Part shown: positions 12,204 to 22,406 of the stretch, piece after piece
How positions within the stretch are numbered: the first letter of the stretch is position 1
How the letters are laid out: the number at the start of each line of letters is the position of its first letter
Source: Panicum virgatum
Lineage: Eukaryota; Streptophyta; Magnoliopsida; Poales; Poaceae
NCBI RefSeq assembly: GCF_016808335.1
Contig: NC_053143.1
Coordinates: 52,111,441-52,175,440, forward strand
DNA length: 64,000 bases
Reading direction: 5' to 3'
Translations under genes and position numbers: made by a program
Notes under the pieces: generated by a model
Seen by the model: the letters and a program-made list of their open reading frames with translations, nothing else
Database searches by the model: none
Told to the model about the DNA's origin: nothing

Positions 12204-12633
12204 TGTTAGCTTGATCTCTTCCGGGCCAATCCAACGACTGGGCCAACTTTGACTCGCATCCTGATCAGGGACGCCCAGCCCAAGATGAGGCTGGTGGGCC
12301 CCCGTCGCGTAGCCCTATAAAGTGGAGGTGGGGATTAGAGGCTCTGGTCACGAGGTTCGTCGCCGCCACAGTGTCCCACCGTCCTAACCCTAGTCCGATC
12401 GAGAGGGAGGCGCTGAAGCGACGGGAAGCCGCCACCAGCGCCACCGCGAGCCTGTCGCCCCTGCGCCACGCTGTCAACACCCTCGACTTCGAACCCTCCG
12501 GCTCGTCCACGACTCCGCCGTCGGCGTTCTGGACATCGCCGTCGGATTCGTCTTCGACCATTGATGGTATGTTCTTCAAGAACCAGAGAATACTCCCACT
12601 GATCTACTCCTAGACGATCTAAAGATTCTAACA
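12204..12633 (+). repeat. 3' LTR of the Copia element
   Basis: 430 bp, TGTTAGCTTGATC to GATTCTAACA, matching the 5' LTR with scattered differences. It is followed at once by the second copy of the GATGA target duplication. Confidence 0.9.
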
Positions 12634-13080
12634 GATGAACATATAGTAAAATTACAAAGTATTGTGTGAGATGATCTTGCAAGAACATATGAAAATAAAT
12701 TAGTAAATAAGGTAAAATACTGAAGAGTAAATGAATACAATGGAATCGGCTGCTAGTCTAGATGGATTTTTCAAAATATGATTTAGTAGAAATAAAATTC
12801 CTGATAACTAATCAGCAATTCAGCATGAGTCCGTGAGAATCCATATATGCAGGTGCAGTAAAATAATTAAGAAATATGCAGTCTGGTATTTTTCCTATAA
12901 GATTGGTGAATTATTGAAAAGTACAGAACGTGTGTACCTAAAATAAATCCAGGATGATACACGACTAATGAGAGAATTAAAAAAGTCCAAAAACTAATGG
13001 GCGTACGTGTGGCAAATTCCAAAACAAGGGGCGCCATTCGTCAGATTAAATGTGGGAGGCTGAATTACGTGAATGCTTAC

Positions 13081-13440
13081 CTCAGGGTCCCTCTCCTAGC
13101 TTGGATTTGGATCGCCGGGTCACCCTAGCAGGCACGCCGGTGGAATCTCTAGACGGATTGCACAGGCCAGCATGGGGGGTGGAGGGTGGGGGTCTCAGGT
13201 GGGGGAACTGCAGGGATGCAGTTGGAATTCACCAGCGTCGTCGCCGGTGGAGGATTGGGGCGTCTCCAGCGGCAACGAAGCGAGGTTCCAGCAGGGAGAA
13301 GATGGTGGGGGATGAATTGGAGTTTTGTCTGGTGAAATTGGCAAGCCATTGAGGAAGCTGCGGCAATCAGGGGATCTCGGGCAGCAATGGCAGAGCGGCG
13401 GTGTCTCCGGTGGGTTGCGCATCGTGCTTCCTGCCCGGCG
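13081..13440 (-). other. Probable first, non-coding exon of the C48 peptidase gene
   Basis: A GC-rich block read leftwards that ends in a strong donor, CCCTGAG|GTAAGC, at 13081. The next acceptor in that direction is TTTCAG at 6835, just ahead of the peptidase start. The intron between them would be about 6.2 kb, of which about 5.6 kb is the inserted Copia element. The block has no conserved protein, so it is best read as 5' untranslated; the right border is a guess. Confidence 0.4.
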
Positions 13441-13626
13441 AAGAATCAGGGTATCAGTAGGAATCGCTTTTTCTGTAACTATTGATTGATCGGTGTGAGT
13501 GAGCCGTCAAGGTTGGGGGCTCGATCGAGAGAGCCGAGCCGTGCTGCTGGAGCTGTGAGCGGTGGCGTGCACGGATGATAGAGCTCGAATCAGCGGATTG
13601 AAACTTAGCCGGCTACAGAGTAAGAC

Positions 13627-13643
13627 ATATATCTATATATATA
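13627..13643 (+). promoter_or_regulatory. TATA-box region of defensin-like copy A
   Basis: ATATATCTATATATATAAGG lies about 65-80 bases ahead of the position matching the copy B start codon, at the same relative place as the copy B TATA box. Confidence 0.5.
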
Positions 13644-13897
13644 AGGCACGATCGAGTACGTTCTATCGACAACCAAGCAGGCCGGGTACTATTCATCATC
13701 GGCCCGTGGCGCTCCCACGCCGCAAGAACTCGCCGCCGGCCGCCCTCGTCGTCCTCGTCGCCGTCCTGGTTGCGGCCACAGGTATGCATCGGAAGACATA
13801 CTATACTATGCTACTACATATTAGTCATGTTCATCATGTAGCTCACCGAGTCACCGGCAGGTGTGTGTGTGACATCCATGGTTAACCTTACCGTTGG

Positions 13898-13975
13898 GAA
13901 CCGGTCCGGTTTGACCGGTTACCGGTCAAACCGGTCCGGACCGGTTCCGGTTCCGACCGGTTCCCAACCGGTCCA
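13898..13975. repeat. Left subterminal ACCGGT/GGTCCGG repeats of the hAT element
   Basis: A dense run of short palindromic motifs (ACCGGTCC, GACCGGTT, CCGGTTCC) within 100 bp of the left end. Subterminal motif clusters of this kind bind the transposase in hAT elements such as Ac. That role is inferred here. Confidence 0.7.
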
Positions 13976-14289
13976 AATTCAAATTTTGAATTTGAATTCA
14001 AAAAAATGAAAAATTCCCAAAAAATTCCTAAAAATATTTCAAGGTGTGATGAATCTAATGGTGTAAAATTTTCTCAAAAATTCGTTCATTTAGTATGGTT
14101 TGCGGAATTTAGAAGTTAAATCAAAAAAGAAAAAGAAAAAAAACGACGGCCCATTAAGGCCCATCGCGCGGCACAGCGTATTTAACCTATCCACAACCAT
14201 CCCGCAGCCTCACCAGCCACTCGTCCGCTCCTCTCGCCCCCTAGGAAGCCCTGTCCGCCGCCCGCATACGCCGTCCGCCGCCCTGACCC

Positions 14290-14440
14290 GGCCAGCCGGC
14301 TCCTGAGAGCGGCTAACCGGCCCCCGCACCGGTAAGCCGTGGCACCACCGGATCCACCGGTTAGCCGCCCTTGGAGGCCGGTTTACCGGCCCGGCTAGGC
14401 GGTAAACCGCCACGAGCGGCGGTAAGCCGCCGGCAGGTGA
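14290..14440. repeat. Second cluster of CCGGT/AAGCCG palindromes ahead of the hAT gene
   Basis: Motifs such as CTAACCGGCC, CACCGGTAAGCCG, GGCGGTAAACCGCC and GGCGGTAAGCCGCC recur with inverted partners about 200-350 bp upstream of the transposase start. They may be regulatory or part of the subterminal binding zone. Confidence 0.5.
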
Positions 14441-14654
14441 GGTTTTTTTCCCTAGATGATTTTAGATGATTTTTTTTAGGATTTAGATGTATGACTTAGG
14501 TATATTTAGAATGTAGGTAAGATTTAGGATTTAGGATGTTTTAGGATTTAGAATGTTTTAGGATTTAGGTGTATTTAGATGATTTTAGACACTATGACTT
14601 AGGAGTTAGAATATTAGATGATATATTTTTGTTGTCCATGTATGCAGATAGACA

Positions 14655-16298
14655 ATGGCAAGCAGAGATGTTGTATGGGAACACGGGGAAAATCTTTATC
14701 CCGGATGGCGATGCAACTATTGTCGTACGCAGAAAGGAGGAGGTGGTGCGACTAGATTGAAACAACATTTGGCTGGGCGCGGGGCGGAGGTGGTCCATTG
14801 CAGGAATGTGCCACCTGATGTGCGGGACTTCTTTCAGCGTGAGTTGGATAGGGCAAAGAAGGCAACTGCTGACCGGGCTCGAGAGAGGTTGAGACGGGAG
14901 AAGGCTGCAGCGGAGGGAAACTATCCCGGTGATGAAGAAGATGAGGAAGCTCAGGTGCAGCGTGCCATGGATCTATCAAGAGCGGAAGCAGAGTTCCGAC
15001 GGGGGGTGGAACAGAGAGGAGGTGCATATGAGCGTGGAGGAGGTAGTGGTTCGACGAGGGGGAATGTTATGCAGAGGATGTTTGGAAGGTCCACTTCGCA
15101 GAGGGAAAGTCCTGTGGTGGAGGACTATAACTTGGCAGCTGGTGGGAGAAGAGGAATGATGCAACCAAGGATTGATACAGGCTCCTGGACGCAGAAGGGT
15201 AAGAACGCAAAGGAAGCTATTGGTAAAGCTTGGTCAAAGTTTTTCCATATTGCAGGAGTTCCTGGAAGACAGGCTGACAGTCCATACTTTATCAGTGCGG
15301 TCAGGGAGACACAAAAGTGGGGTAAGTTTTCTTTCATTGCAATGATACCTATGAGCGTACATCCTTGTATCTCATGATTTTCATATGGTTTGCAGGTGAA
15401 GGTATCGCATCACCCACTGGACGGGATATTGATGGCAAGTACCTTGATCAGAACGAGCAAGACTTGAAGACAAGGTACGTAAAGTTTCAGAAAGACTGGC
15501 CCTTATTTGGCGTCACGTTGATGTGTGATTCATGGACTGGTCCGACGAGGATGAGTGTCATCAACTTTTTGATATATTGCAATGGGGTCATGTGGTTCCA
15601 TAAGTCTATTGATGCGACCGGAAGAACTCAAGATGCTGCATATTTGTTCAAGGTAGTCCCTAAACATGTTTCATTCGCATGGTGTATGTTTTGACATGTT
15701 ACTAAACAATCTGTCTTCCATTGCAGGAGATTCAAAAGGTGGTGGAAGAGATTGGACCGGAGAATGTCGTGCATGTAGTCACCGACAACGGCTCGAATTA
15801 CAAAAAAGCATGCAACGAACTACTAAGTGACGTGTATGACCACATAGTTTGGACACCGTGTCTAGCACACACCGTCAATTTGATGTTGAAGGATATAGCT
15901 CGAAGGCCTGAACATGGTTGATTGCAGGGGAGACTCAGTTCACACATGCTACTCAGGACACCGACCATGGAGCACCGCAATCGCAGAGGAGAACAGGTGG
16001 ACCAACGGACTATGATAGTCCACAGCACTCTTCTTCCTCCTACAGCGATTCGAGGCACTCTTTTCACTATCCCATTCCTGACATCAGCATGCAGCCACCG
16101 ACGAGATGGGTGTACGAATGGGAAGACCCCCATTTTTACACTATGTTAGTTCAGGAATGGCAGACAACATCGGCGTGGACGGGCCAAACTTGGCAACACT
16201 ACAAGGCTGAGCTGCTTAGAGTGCGAGGTATCGCTTTGATGTCCAACGCCGAATACCAAACCGCGTCCCAAATGGGGGTCTTCCCATTTCTACGTTGA
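14655..16298 (+). pseudogene. hAT transposase with BED finger and DUF659, C-terminus deleted
   Basis: Exon 1 starts at ATG 14655 and ends near 15320 (AAGTGGG|GTAAG). It encodes a BED-type zinc finger (WRCNYC, then TRLKQHL and VVHC, residues about 18-50) and an acidic, charged linker. Exon 2, about 15396-15651, and exon 3 from 15727 carry the DUF659 catalytic region (LFGVTLMCDSWTGPT, then VVTDNGSNYKKACN and TPCLAHTVNLMLKDI). After 15921 only a short C-terminal tail (DPHFYTMLVQEWQ) is left. The large helical insertion and the hATC dimerisation domain are absent. Such transposases cut and paste by a DDE mechanism; this copy lacks the dimerisation domain and should be inactive. Introns follow GT..AG and are short. 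Confidence 0.75.
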
Positions 16299-16477
16299 AC
16301 TTTCGTTTCATATGTCTAGATGTATGACTCTGTATTTGTATGCACGCTTATTACTATTGTATTTGTATGTATGATTATAACTTGTTGCTTTGGTATGGTC
16401 ATTTACATTAAAATGTGCATAGCTCATGCCGAAATTTTCTTTTATTTTACACCGGGATCTATTTTTGAAGCGCTGGA

Positions 16478-16770
16478 AAACAAACCGGTATACCGGTCCA
16501 ACCGGCCGGTTTACCGGTATAACCGTCCGGTATACCGGTGTAACCGACCGGTTTACCGGTTCGGGCTACCCCTCCCACATCACCGGTATACCGGTCAAAC
16601 CGGCCGGTAAACCGGACCGTCCGACCGGTATACCGGTCCGTACCGTTTGACCTGCGAGTTTTGAATTCAAACAAATTCAAACTTCCCTTTGTCCGGTTCC
16701 GACCGGTATCCGGCCTAACCGGACCGGTAAACCGGTACCGGAGCCCGGCGGTTAGGCCGGTCCGGTCGGG
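16478..16770. repeat. Right subterminal TACCGGT repeats of the hAT element
   Basis: Nearly continuous CCGGTATACCGGT, CCGGTTTACCGGT and AACCGGCCGGT units, with many self-complementary, fill about 300 bp before the right end. Frames across them give meaningless YTG repeats, so they are not coding. Confidence 0.75.
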
Positions 16771-17146
16771 ATTAGAAACCCTGGTGACATCTCGATCCCG
16801 TGTGCTGCGCAGAGGTCGGGCCGGTGCGGGGCGACGGCGGCCTGCCGTCGTGCGACACCATGCCTGGGTTAACGATCTCGCCGTGCGTGGAACTGGCCTG
16901 CACCATCACCTGCGTGAACCTCAGCTCCCAGTACCTCGGCAGGTGCCTCGTGGACGCCAACGGATCCTGGAACTGCTATTGCTGCAGCTAGCGTCCTTAC
17001 GTGTTGATCATCGATCGCCGCCCGCCATGTCCATCAATTCATTCGTTGCCTTGTTGCAGTGGTAGTTGCACGTCAGTTGTAGTTCGTGTGCGTGTGTTGC
17101 TTAATTGGTTTGTTTGATGTTGCCGCACTTCAGATCGAGTTGAGAT

Positions 17147-17169
17147 CCCCCCCCCCCCCCCCCCCCCCC
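17147..17169 (+). repeat. Poly-C tract
   Basis: A run of about 23 C in the 3' region of defensin-like copy A. Copy B has ordinary sequence at the matching place, so the tract expanded after duplication. Confidence 0.9.
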
Positions 17170-17527
17170 GCCTCTACGTGCAGCAAGCCTTCTATGCAGT
17201 GACGACTGAAGAGGAGGTGTACATGTGCTTATGTGTGTGGTGCTAAGTTTGCCGAGTAATAAACAAGGGAGATTACATTTGTGTTTGTGAATTTTTGCTG
17301 GGTTTTACTACCGGGAGCACTTGGGTTGAGCCGTCTCATTCAGCTACCTGCACTAGCAGTTCATCACAGAGAATATTTTCATTTTTGTTTATTTCAGATT
17401 TTCATTTTTATTTTTGAAAATGGGGTTTAGGACCTTTCAAAGGAGCCAACAAGGAGCCTGGTAGGCTGAGGCCTAAGCCCATACAGTGTGTAAGGAGGGT
17501 CCGATCAGACCTACAAAAGTCTAGGAA

Positions 17528-18247
17528 TAGGCGCCAATCCTATCCATTTTTCACCAGATTTTCTCTTCCCTACCTTCCAGTGTTTGAGATTCGTGCAAAC
17601 AACTACAACTCTTGATCCATCCAAACCCTAACTCTCTCCCCGCCGCCATCACCGTCGGCAGCACTCGCCATGCGCCCGTGGCCCGCGCTACCTGCCGCTG
17701 ACTGCTGGTGCCCCCTGCTGCTGCCGTTGCTGCCTGCTGCCCCCTACCGCCACCGCCGCAGCCTGCGGCTGCCTGCTGCCCCCTAACGCCACCGCCACCA
17801 CCGCTGCCTGCTGCTGCTGCCCCCTATCGTCGCTGCCGCTGCCTACTGCTGCCTCCGCCGCGGCTGCCTGCTGCTGCCCCCTGCCGTTGCAGCTGCTGCC
17901 CCCTACCGCCGCCGCCGCTGCCTGCCGCGTGCCGCCGCGGCCTGCAGCATGCAACCGCCACGATGCGCCGTCTAGCTGCGTGGCCCGCGCACAGCCGCTC
18001 GCCGGAGAAGAAGCTTGCCCGGTCGCCATTCGACATTTAGAATTTAACATTTCAACATTTTATGATTCCAATTTCAACATTTGATTTGTACAATTTCAAC
18101 ATTTTCATTGTCAAATGTTGAATCGATTCAATAAAATATTAAATTAATCATATCAAAATATTGAACATCGTTGCAGAAATTTATACAAAATAATTGAGTC
18201 AAATGGGCTTTAAAGATGAATGACTTATCTATCTTTCACAAGATACA
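17528..18247. mobile_element. 720 bp GC-rich insert of unknown type in copy A
   Basis: Compared with copy B, copy A has an extra segment bounded by TAGGAA (17522-17527 and 18248-18253), which occurs once at the matching place in copy B (about 30657-30662). This looks like a 6-bp target duplication. The insert starts TAGGCGCCAATCC, has a very C-rich CTGCCTGCTGCTGCC core and a T-rich end with repeated TTTCAACATTT. No clear terminal inverted repeats, and no recognisable gene. Confidence 0.5.
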
Positions 18248-18510
18248 TAGGAAAAGTCTGTCTCGACAATTGTATGGGCCCGTTCGGGCCACTAGGCCCA
18301 TAATACGTACAGCCCTGAGGCCTGGCTGCTGGGTTAGGGCGTGTGGAGGCTGAGCGGGCCGAGGTGGCATATCAGCAGTAGATGGATAAATGGTTCATGC
18401 ACTATCCACGTCTAGCCCACGAAATTTGTTGAACCCAGTAGCTCAGTACATCATTGCCGTTTCAACTTTCATTTAGCTAGGCAAAATGTGGCTACCTAAA
18501 CCAGCAGCCG

Positions 18511-19420
18511 ATCAGCGCAGCAGTCGCAGCAGCGCCTCCACGGAGTCCACACGTACGGGGATGAAACGCCGGGCGTCGGTGTGCTAGCACCGCACGCACG
18601 GCAAAGGCGGCGGCCGAGAGAGAGGGAGGGGCGGCGGCTCAGGTCATCGCCCCCCTAGCCCCTCCCTCATATATATAGGGCGTACTAATGGGCTTCTATC
18701 TCATAGGCCCATTAGTAACCCCAATCCCTCTTGGATCAATATCCACTTGGGCCTTTAAACCGTATTGTGATGATGGTCATTTGGGCATATCACCAACAGC
18801 CACCACCATGCCCACAGGAAGAGGAGAGCCCGGGCTAATAAGCCGATCCCCTCTCCATCTCACCAACCTCACATCTCGGGTAGCACGTCGGGTAAGGCAG
18901 CCGTGCCGCAGGCCGCCGGCCACCAGGCCGTCACCACGGGCAGTAGCGCAACCAGTCGCCGGACCCCCACCATGGAAAGCAGCGTTACAAGGCATCGTGC
19001 CCCCACTACGGGGAGCCGCCATCCACCGCTGCCAACGCCCGAGCTGCCGTCACTGCCCAGAAAACTCGATCTACATCTAGAGAAAGAAAATGGAGAGGAA
19101 GACGTGGAGCTCCTCGCCGCTGCCGTCCTTGTGGGCGCCAGATTTTCGGCAACCCACTTAGGCAGCGGCGAGGCTGGGGAGAGGAAGGGATGCGGCCGGC
19201 GGCGATGCGGGCTGGGGAGCAAGACGGAGAGATGTACTGGCCGGGGAGGGAGATAGAGAGATAGGCTCTGAGAGTTAGATTTTGATTTGGACATACGCTT
19301 TGGAAAACACAACTTCTTTCTTATGGTTTCTTCTTGGGCCACGTGGCCGGCCCATTCTTTCTTTGTGTGATAGTTGGACTCCTACTCACACATGTGATCC
19401 CTAACAGCCTCTTGTTGCAC
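18511..19420. other. Spacer, GC-rich, no recognised gene
   Basis: Mixed GC-rich sequence between the duplicated defensin-like loci. It includes a strong short hairpin at 18683-18717 (arms TACTAATGGGC and GCCCATTAGTA) just after a TATATATAGGG string, so it could contain a promoter. Open frames here have no recognisable protein. Confidence 0.4.
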
Positions 19421-19527
<107 letters not shown>

Positions 19528-19575
19528 TCTAGCCATCAGCTAGCAGATCCGACTAAATGGAAGCCTAAACATATA

Positions 19576-19832
19576 GGGAACATATCAGGTGCAAACCAAC
19601 TTATTCGTGCAAACTATGCAAACTTCAATCTGGACCACCAGATCAACATTCAAGGGGGGAAGCAGGGTAGTGGGAGGGGGGATTTGCAAAAGTGTGATTA
19701 CCCAATTCAAGGGCAGTCAGTTAATTGTAAAATTACCCAATCTGCTCATGCCCCTTGGATATTGATCTGTTGGTTCAGATTGAAATTTGCATGGTTTGCA
19801 TGGAGATGTTAGTTTGCACCTAATATGTTCCC
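19576..19832. mobile_element. 257 bp MITE with 9-bp target duplication (Mutator-type size)
   Basis: The ends are inverted repeats: GGGAACATATCAGGTGCAAACC on the left, and the right end reads inward GGGAACATATTAGGTGCAAAC. They are flanked by a perfect 9-bp duplication AAACATATA (19567-19575 and 19833-19841). It is non-coding. A 9-bp duplication points to mobilisation by a Mutator-like transposase. Confidence 0.8.
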
Positions 19833-20127
19833 AAACATATATCTCCGACTAAATGGAAGCCTAAACATATATCTGACTAATTGGAACTTTGGAAGTCTAA
19901 AGATAATGGAAACGTAAGCAAGCATTATAGTATAAATAATCTGATGAATGAGTTAGTTTCAGTATCCTAATTGGATGTCCAAATTAAAGATGAAAGAAGA
20001 CGTAATAAGCACTGGAGTATGATCTGATCCATCAATTAGTTTCATATCCTAATCAGACTGTCAACTGCACGGTGGCAGCGAAGTAGGATTATTTGTAGGA
20101 CTAGCAGGACTCTAGCTGAGATCTAGC

Positions 20128-20138
20128 ATATATAAATA
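20128..20138 (+). promoter_or_regulatory. TATA box of defensin-like copy B
   Basis: ATATATAAATA lies about 60 bases ahead of the start codon at 20197, with a plausible transcription start region ATCGACAACC between them. Confidence 0.6.
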
Positions 20139-20196
20139 AGAGGATGATCGAGATCGACAACCAAGCAGCAGACCGAGTACTATGCATCATCGACCC

Positions 20197-20574
20197 ATGG
20201 CGCTCCCACGGCGCAAGAAGTCGTCGCCGGCCGCCCTCATCGTCCTCGTCGTCGTCCTGCTTGCGGCCACAGGTATGCATCGGGAGACATACTATGCTAT
20301 ACTAGTACATATTAGCCAGGTTCATCATGTATATAGCTCACCAATTAATGCAAGCCACCGGCCGGTGTGCTGCGCAGAGGTCGGGCCGGTGCGCGGCGAC
20401 GGCGGCGGCGGCTTGCCGTCCTGCTTCGACTTAGCCTTGTCCAAGCCGTGCGACGGGCCGGACAGCTTGGCCTGCATGCGCAGCTGCTGCGACCTCAACA
20501 TCGACTCCGGCACCGGCACTTGCTACGTGAAGGCCGACGGATCCAGGAACTGCACATGCTGCAGCGTCCCGTAG
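20197..20574 (+). CDS. Defensin-like secreted cysteine-rich peptide, copy B
   Basis: Exon 1 is 20197-20272 and exon 2 is 20378-20574, giving 90 residues. Residues 1-25 form a signal peptide: basic start MALPRRKK, then a hydrophobic LIVLVVVLLAA core. The mature part has nine cysteines, with a C-x3-CC element (ACMRSCC), a GxC gamma-core (GTGTC) and NCTCC at the end, fitting the plant defensin-like family. The role is likely extracellular, antimicrobial or signalling; the target is not predictable. An intron at the end of the signal peptide is typical of this family. The start at 20197 is preferred, though an in-frame ATG at 20182 exists. The 105 bp intron has no in-frame stop and is a multiple of three, so retention would add 35 residues. 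The cysteine number is odd, unlike copy A with eight. Confidence 0.75.
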   Translation: MALPRRKKSSPAALIVLVVVLLAATGMHRETYYAILVHISQVHHVYSSPINASHRPVCCAEVGPVRGDGGGGLPSCFDLALSKPCDGPDSLACMRSCCDLNIDSGTGTCYVKADGSRNCTCCSVP

Positions 20575-21060
20575 AACTGTACTGTGTGTCTGTCCATCAT
20601 ATCGCTACTAGCTGCTCATGCTCATCATGCTCGCCGTACGTGTGGATCATCTATCGGTCGCCGGCCGCCAAGTCCATCAGTTCATTCGCTGCATGCGTTG
20701 TTGATGCATTCTGTACGTTGTTGTTCGTGTGAGCGTGTGTGTTGCTTACCTTACCTGCTGGTTTGTTTGATGTGGCCACACTTCAGAAGTTCAGAGTTGA
20801 GATCACACGTCCGGCCTCTACGTGCAGCAAGAAGCCTTCGGCAGTGAAGACTGAAGAGGAGGTGTACATGTGTTTGTTTTCGCTTGGGGATGTGGTGCTA
20901 AAATTTGCCGAGTAATAAACAAGGGAGAGGCTACCTTTACTAGCAGTCCCATCACAGAGAATATTTTCATTTTTGTTTATTTCAGGTTTTTTTTAGTTTT
21001 TGCAAGAGAGGTTGGAGAGCTGGAGCAGTGGAGCTTGACCTTTCAAAAGAGCTAAGGAGC

Positions 21061-21069
21061 CTGATGGAC
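21061..21069. repeat. Left 9-bp target duplication of the Mutator-like element
   Basis: CTGATGGAC here and at 30572-30580, exactly bordering the inverted termini. Confidence 0.9.
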
Positions 21070-21270
21070 GAGTTTTTTTTATTTTTATATTATTTTTTAT
21101 TCGATTTATCAAAAATATATGTGGCTATTTTTTTTCAAAAATATCACCCTGCCGCCGGTTCGTTTGGCGGTAAGGAGTTACCGCCGGATGAACCGTCGGT
21201 AAGATTCTTGGCCCACGGCCCATGGAAGCTACCGCCGTTTGATCCGGCGGTAGCTCCTTACCGCCAAACG
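21070..21270. repeat. Left terminal inverted repeat with ACCGCCGG palindromes
   Basis: An AT-rich outer part is followed by palindromic units such as TACCGCCGGATGAACCGTCGGTA and CTACCGCCGTTTGATCC. The same order is seen reading inward from the right end. Confidence 0.75.
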
Positions 21271-21818
21271 AACCGGCGGTAAGTGCTACCGCCGTGCTAT
21301 AGCCCGGCTATAGCCGGCTGCTACAGCCGGCTGTAGCTGCCCTGTATCAGCGCCCTACCGCCGTTTGAAACGGCGGTAGGTGTTCCCACAATTTATTTTT
21401 AATTATTTTATATGCTTTCACTGCTGTAATTAATTGTATAATTATTTTAAAACTGTCTGAACTGTAATTATTTTCTTTACGTTTAGAGATATTTCAGAAA
21501 ATAATAGAGATAGCGGAGGTTAGGGAAATATTTTTTTAAAATTTATACAAATTAGATTTAACTCTAATAGTCTGTGAAAATATATTTTCATGAGTTTCAA
21601 TTACGATTTCGATGTCCTGTCACCTTGCATCAGATTCTTCTGCACCCCGCTATAATTAAAAATGTGGGAGTATCTACCGTCGTTTCAAACGGCGATAGAC
21701 ATGCGTGAACCATGCCTATAGACCAAATAGCTCCATTTATAAATAAAACATCGCCCCATCTCATATGAAGTCAGTAGCCATCTCATACGAAGTCTTTAGC
21801 CATCCACACACGGCCACC

Positions 21819-22406
21819 ATGTCTTCCTCTTGTTCTACCTACATTCCGTGGAACAAGATTAGAGAACCTGTGCCTCAAGGAGTGCAGGGTTCCAATGTGC
21901 TTCTGCGGTTCGTTGTGCAAGTTGATAGAGTCCAAAGTTTTGGACGATGACTTCGGCAGGAGGTTCTTCATGTGTGAGAACTACGAGTACGATCCGCCAA
22001 AGCGCTACGGTAAGGACAAAGCGAAGGTATCACCTCGCACTATCTAGTTTGCGCCTTCGGAGTTCAGTATGTTAATTCTAACTCGGCTTGGAAATAGAGT
22101 CCACCACCTCTTTGTGATTTCATACAGTGGCTGGACACGGAGCAATCGACCGAAGCTAAGGAACACGTTGAGCGCCAAGCAAGGTGGGCTGTGGAAAGGT
22201 GGCAGCGAATGCTGCAAGAGGAAAAAATAGAGGAGAAGCGCAAGAAAGATAAAGAAGAGATCGAGAAGAGGTTCGCAGAAGTGGAACGTCGGCAGGCGGA
22301 GGAGCGTGAAGCTGATAGGGAGAGGAAGCGAGAGAGGGCCCGCCGTGCGAAGGAGGCGGGACCCGAGGCTATTAGGAAGGGGAAGTATCCTCGGTGCACT
22401 CAGTAG
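21819..22406 (+). pseudogene. GRF-type zinc-finger protein with coiled coil
   Basis: Exon 1 (21819-22026) starts MSSSCSTYIPWNKI. Exon 2 (22128-22406) starts WLDTEQ and is a long charged coiled coil of E/K/R heptads, ending KYPRCTQ and TAG. The zinc finger is CFCGSLCKL followed by FGRRFFMCENY, the pattern of GRF-type fingers, which bind nucleic acid in other proteins. The start and the finger lie in different frames: one surplus base in the GGG near 21887-21889 would explain it. Exon 1 ends in phase 0 relative to the finger (CGAAG|GTATCA), and the acceptor is CATACAG. A CCTAAGGCATGTTAGG string lies just after the stop, shared with the two neighbouring GRF genes. Confidence 0.65.

Larger units (their letters stand above)
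7016..12633 (+). mobile_element. Ty1/Copia-type LTR retrotransposon, non-autonomous or decayed
   Basis: LTRs lie at 7016-7446 and 12204-12633, both TG..CA, flanked by a perfect 5-bp target duplication GATGA (7011-7015 and 12634-12638). A primer binding site resembling the initiator-Met tRNA complement follows the 5' LTR. A purine tract precedes the 3' LTR. The interior of about 4.75 kb has no long open frame. Its only recognisable coding remnant is a Copia RNase H end near 11750-12010 (ADPLTKGLPPKS). The rest comprises a GC-rich leader (7670-8490), an array of imperfect hairpins (8548-9622) and A/G-rich sequence. The orientation is + from PBS, PPT and RNase H. It sits in the first intron of the C48 peptidase gene, opposite in sense. 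Confidence 0.9.
13877..16783 (+). mobile_element. hAT transposon, internally deleted
   Basis: 2907 bp flanked by a perfect 8-bp target duplication GTGACATC (13869-13876 and 16784-16791), the hAT hallmark. The ends are imperfect inverted repeats: CATGGTTAACC on the left, and CAGGGTTTCTAATCCCG read inward from the right. Dense ACCGGT-type repeats fill both subterminal zones. Inside is a transposase with a BED finger and DUF659 core, but its middle-to-C-terminal part is missing. It sits in the intron of defensin-like copy A. Confidence 0.9.
13706..16991 (+). pseudogene. Defensin-like secreted peptide, copy A (start codon lost, hAT in intron)
   Basis: Exon 1 (13706-13781) encodes a hydrophobic signal peptide; exon 2 (16813-16991) encodes the mature peptide and stops with TAG. 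Donor CACAG|GTATGC and acceptor TGCGCAG| match copy B. The mature part has eight cysteines in the CS-alpha-beta arrangement: a C-x3-C pair (ACTITC), a GxC (LGRC) and a terminal NCYCC. That is the plant defensin-like pattern, secreted and usually antimicrobial or signalling. Both ATG codons of copy B are changed here, ATG to GTG at 13706 and the upstream ATG to ATT. An in-frame upstream ATG at 13562 exists but would bury the signal peptide. The intron is stretched to 3 kb by a hAT transposon. Probably non-functional. Confidence 0.75.
13613..18510. repeat. Defensin-like locus duplication, copy A
   Basis: Promoter, both exons, 3' region and a further kilobase match the segment starting near 20110. 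Shared landmarks include CGACAACCAAGCAG, GTTTGATGT..CCGCACTTCAG, GAATATTTTCATTTTTG, CATAATACGTACAGCC and TTTAGCTAGGCAAAATG. Copy A holds the hAT insertion and a 720 bp GC-rich insert (17528-18247). It lacks the Mutator-like element found in copy B. Confidence 0.85.

Noticed and set aside
16426..16680. Frames with repeated Tyr-Thr-Gly words on both strands
   Set aside because: They translate the ACCGGT subterminal repeats of the hAT element.
17688..18050. Frames of 110-120 codons, Cys/Pro-rich or Gly/Gln-rich
   Set aside because: Low-complexity CTGCTGCC repeats; the cysteines follow base composition and there is no signal peptide or cysteine spacing.
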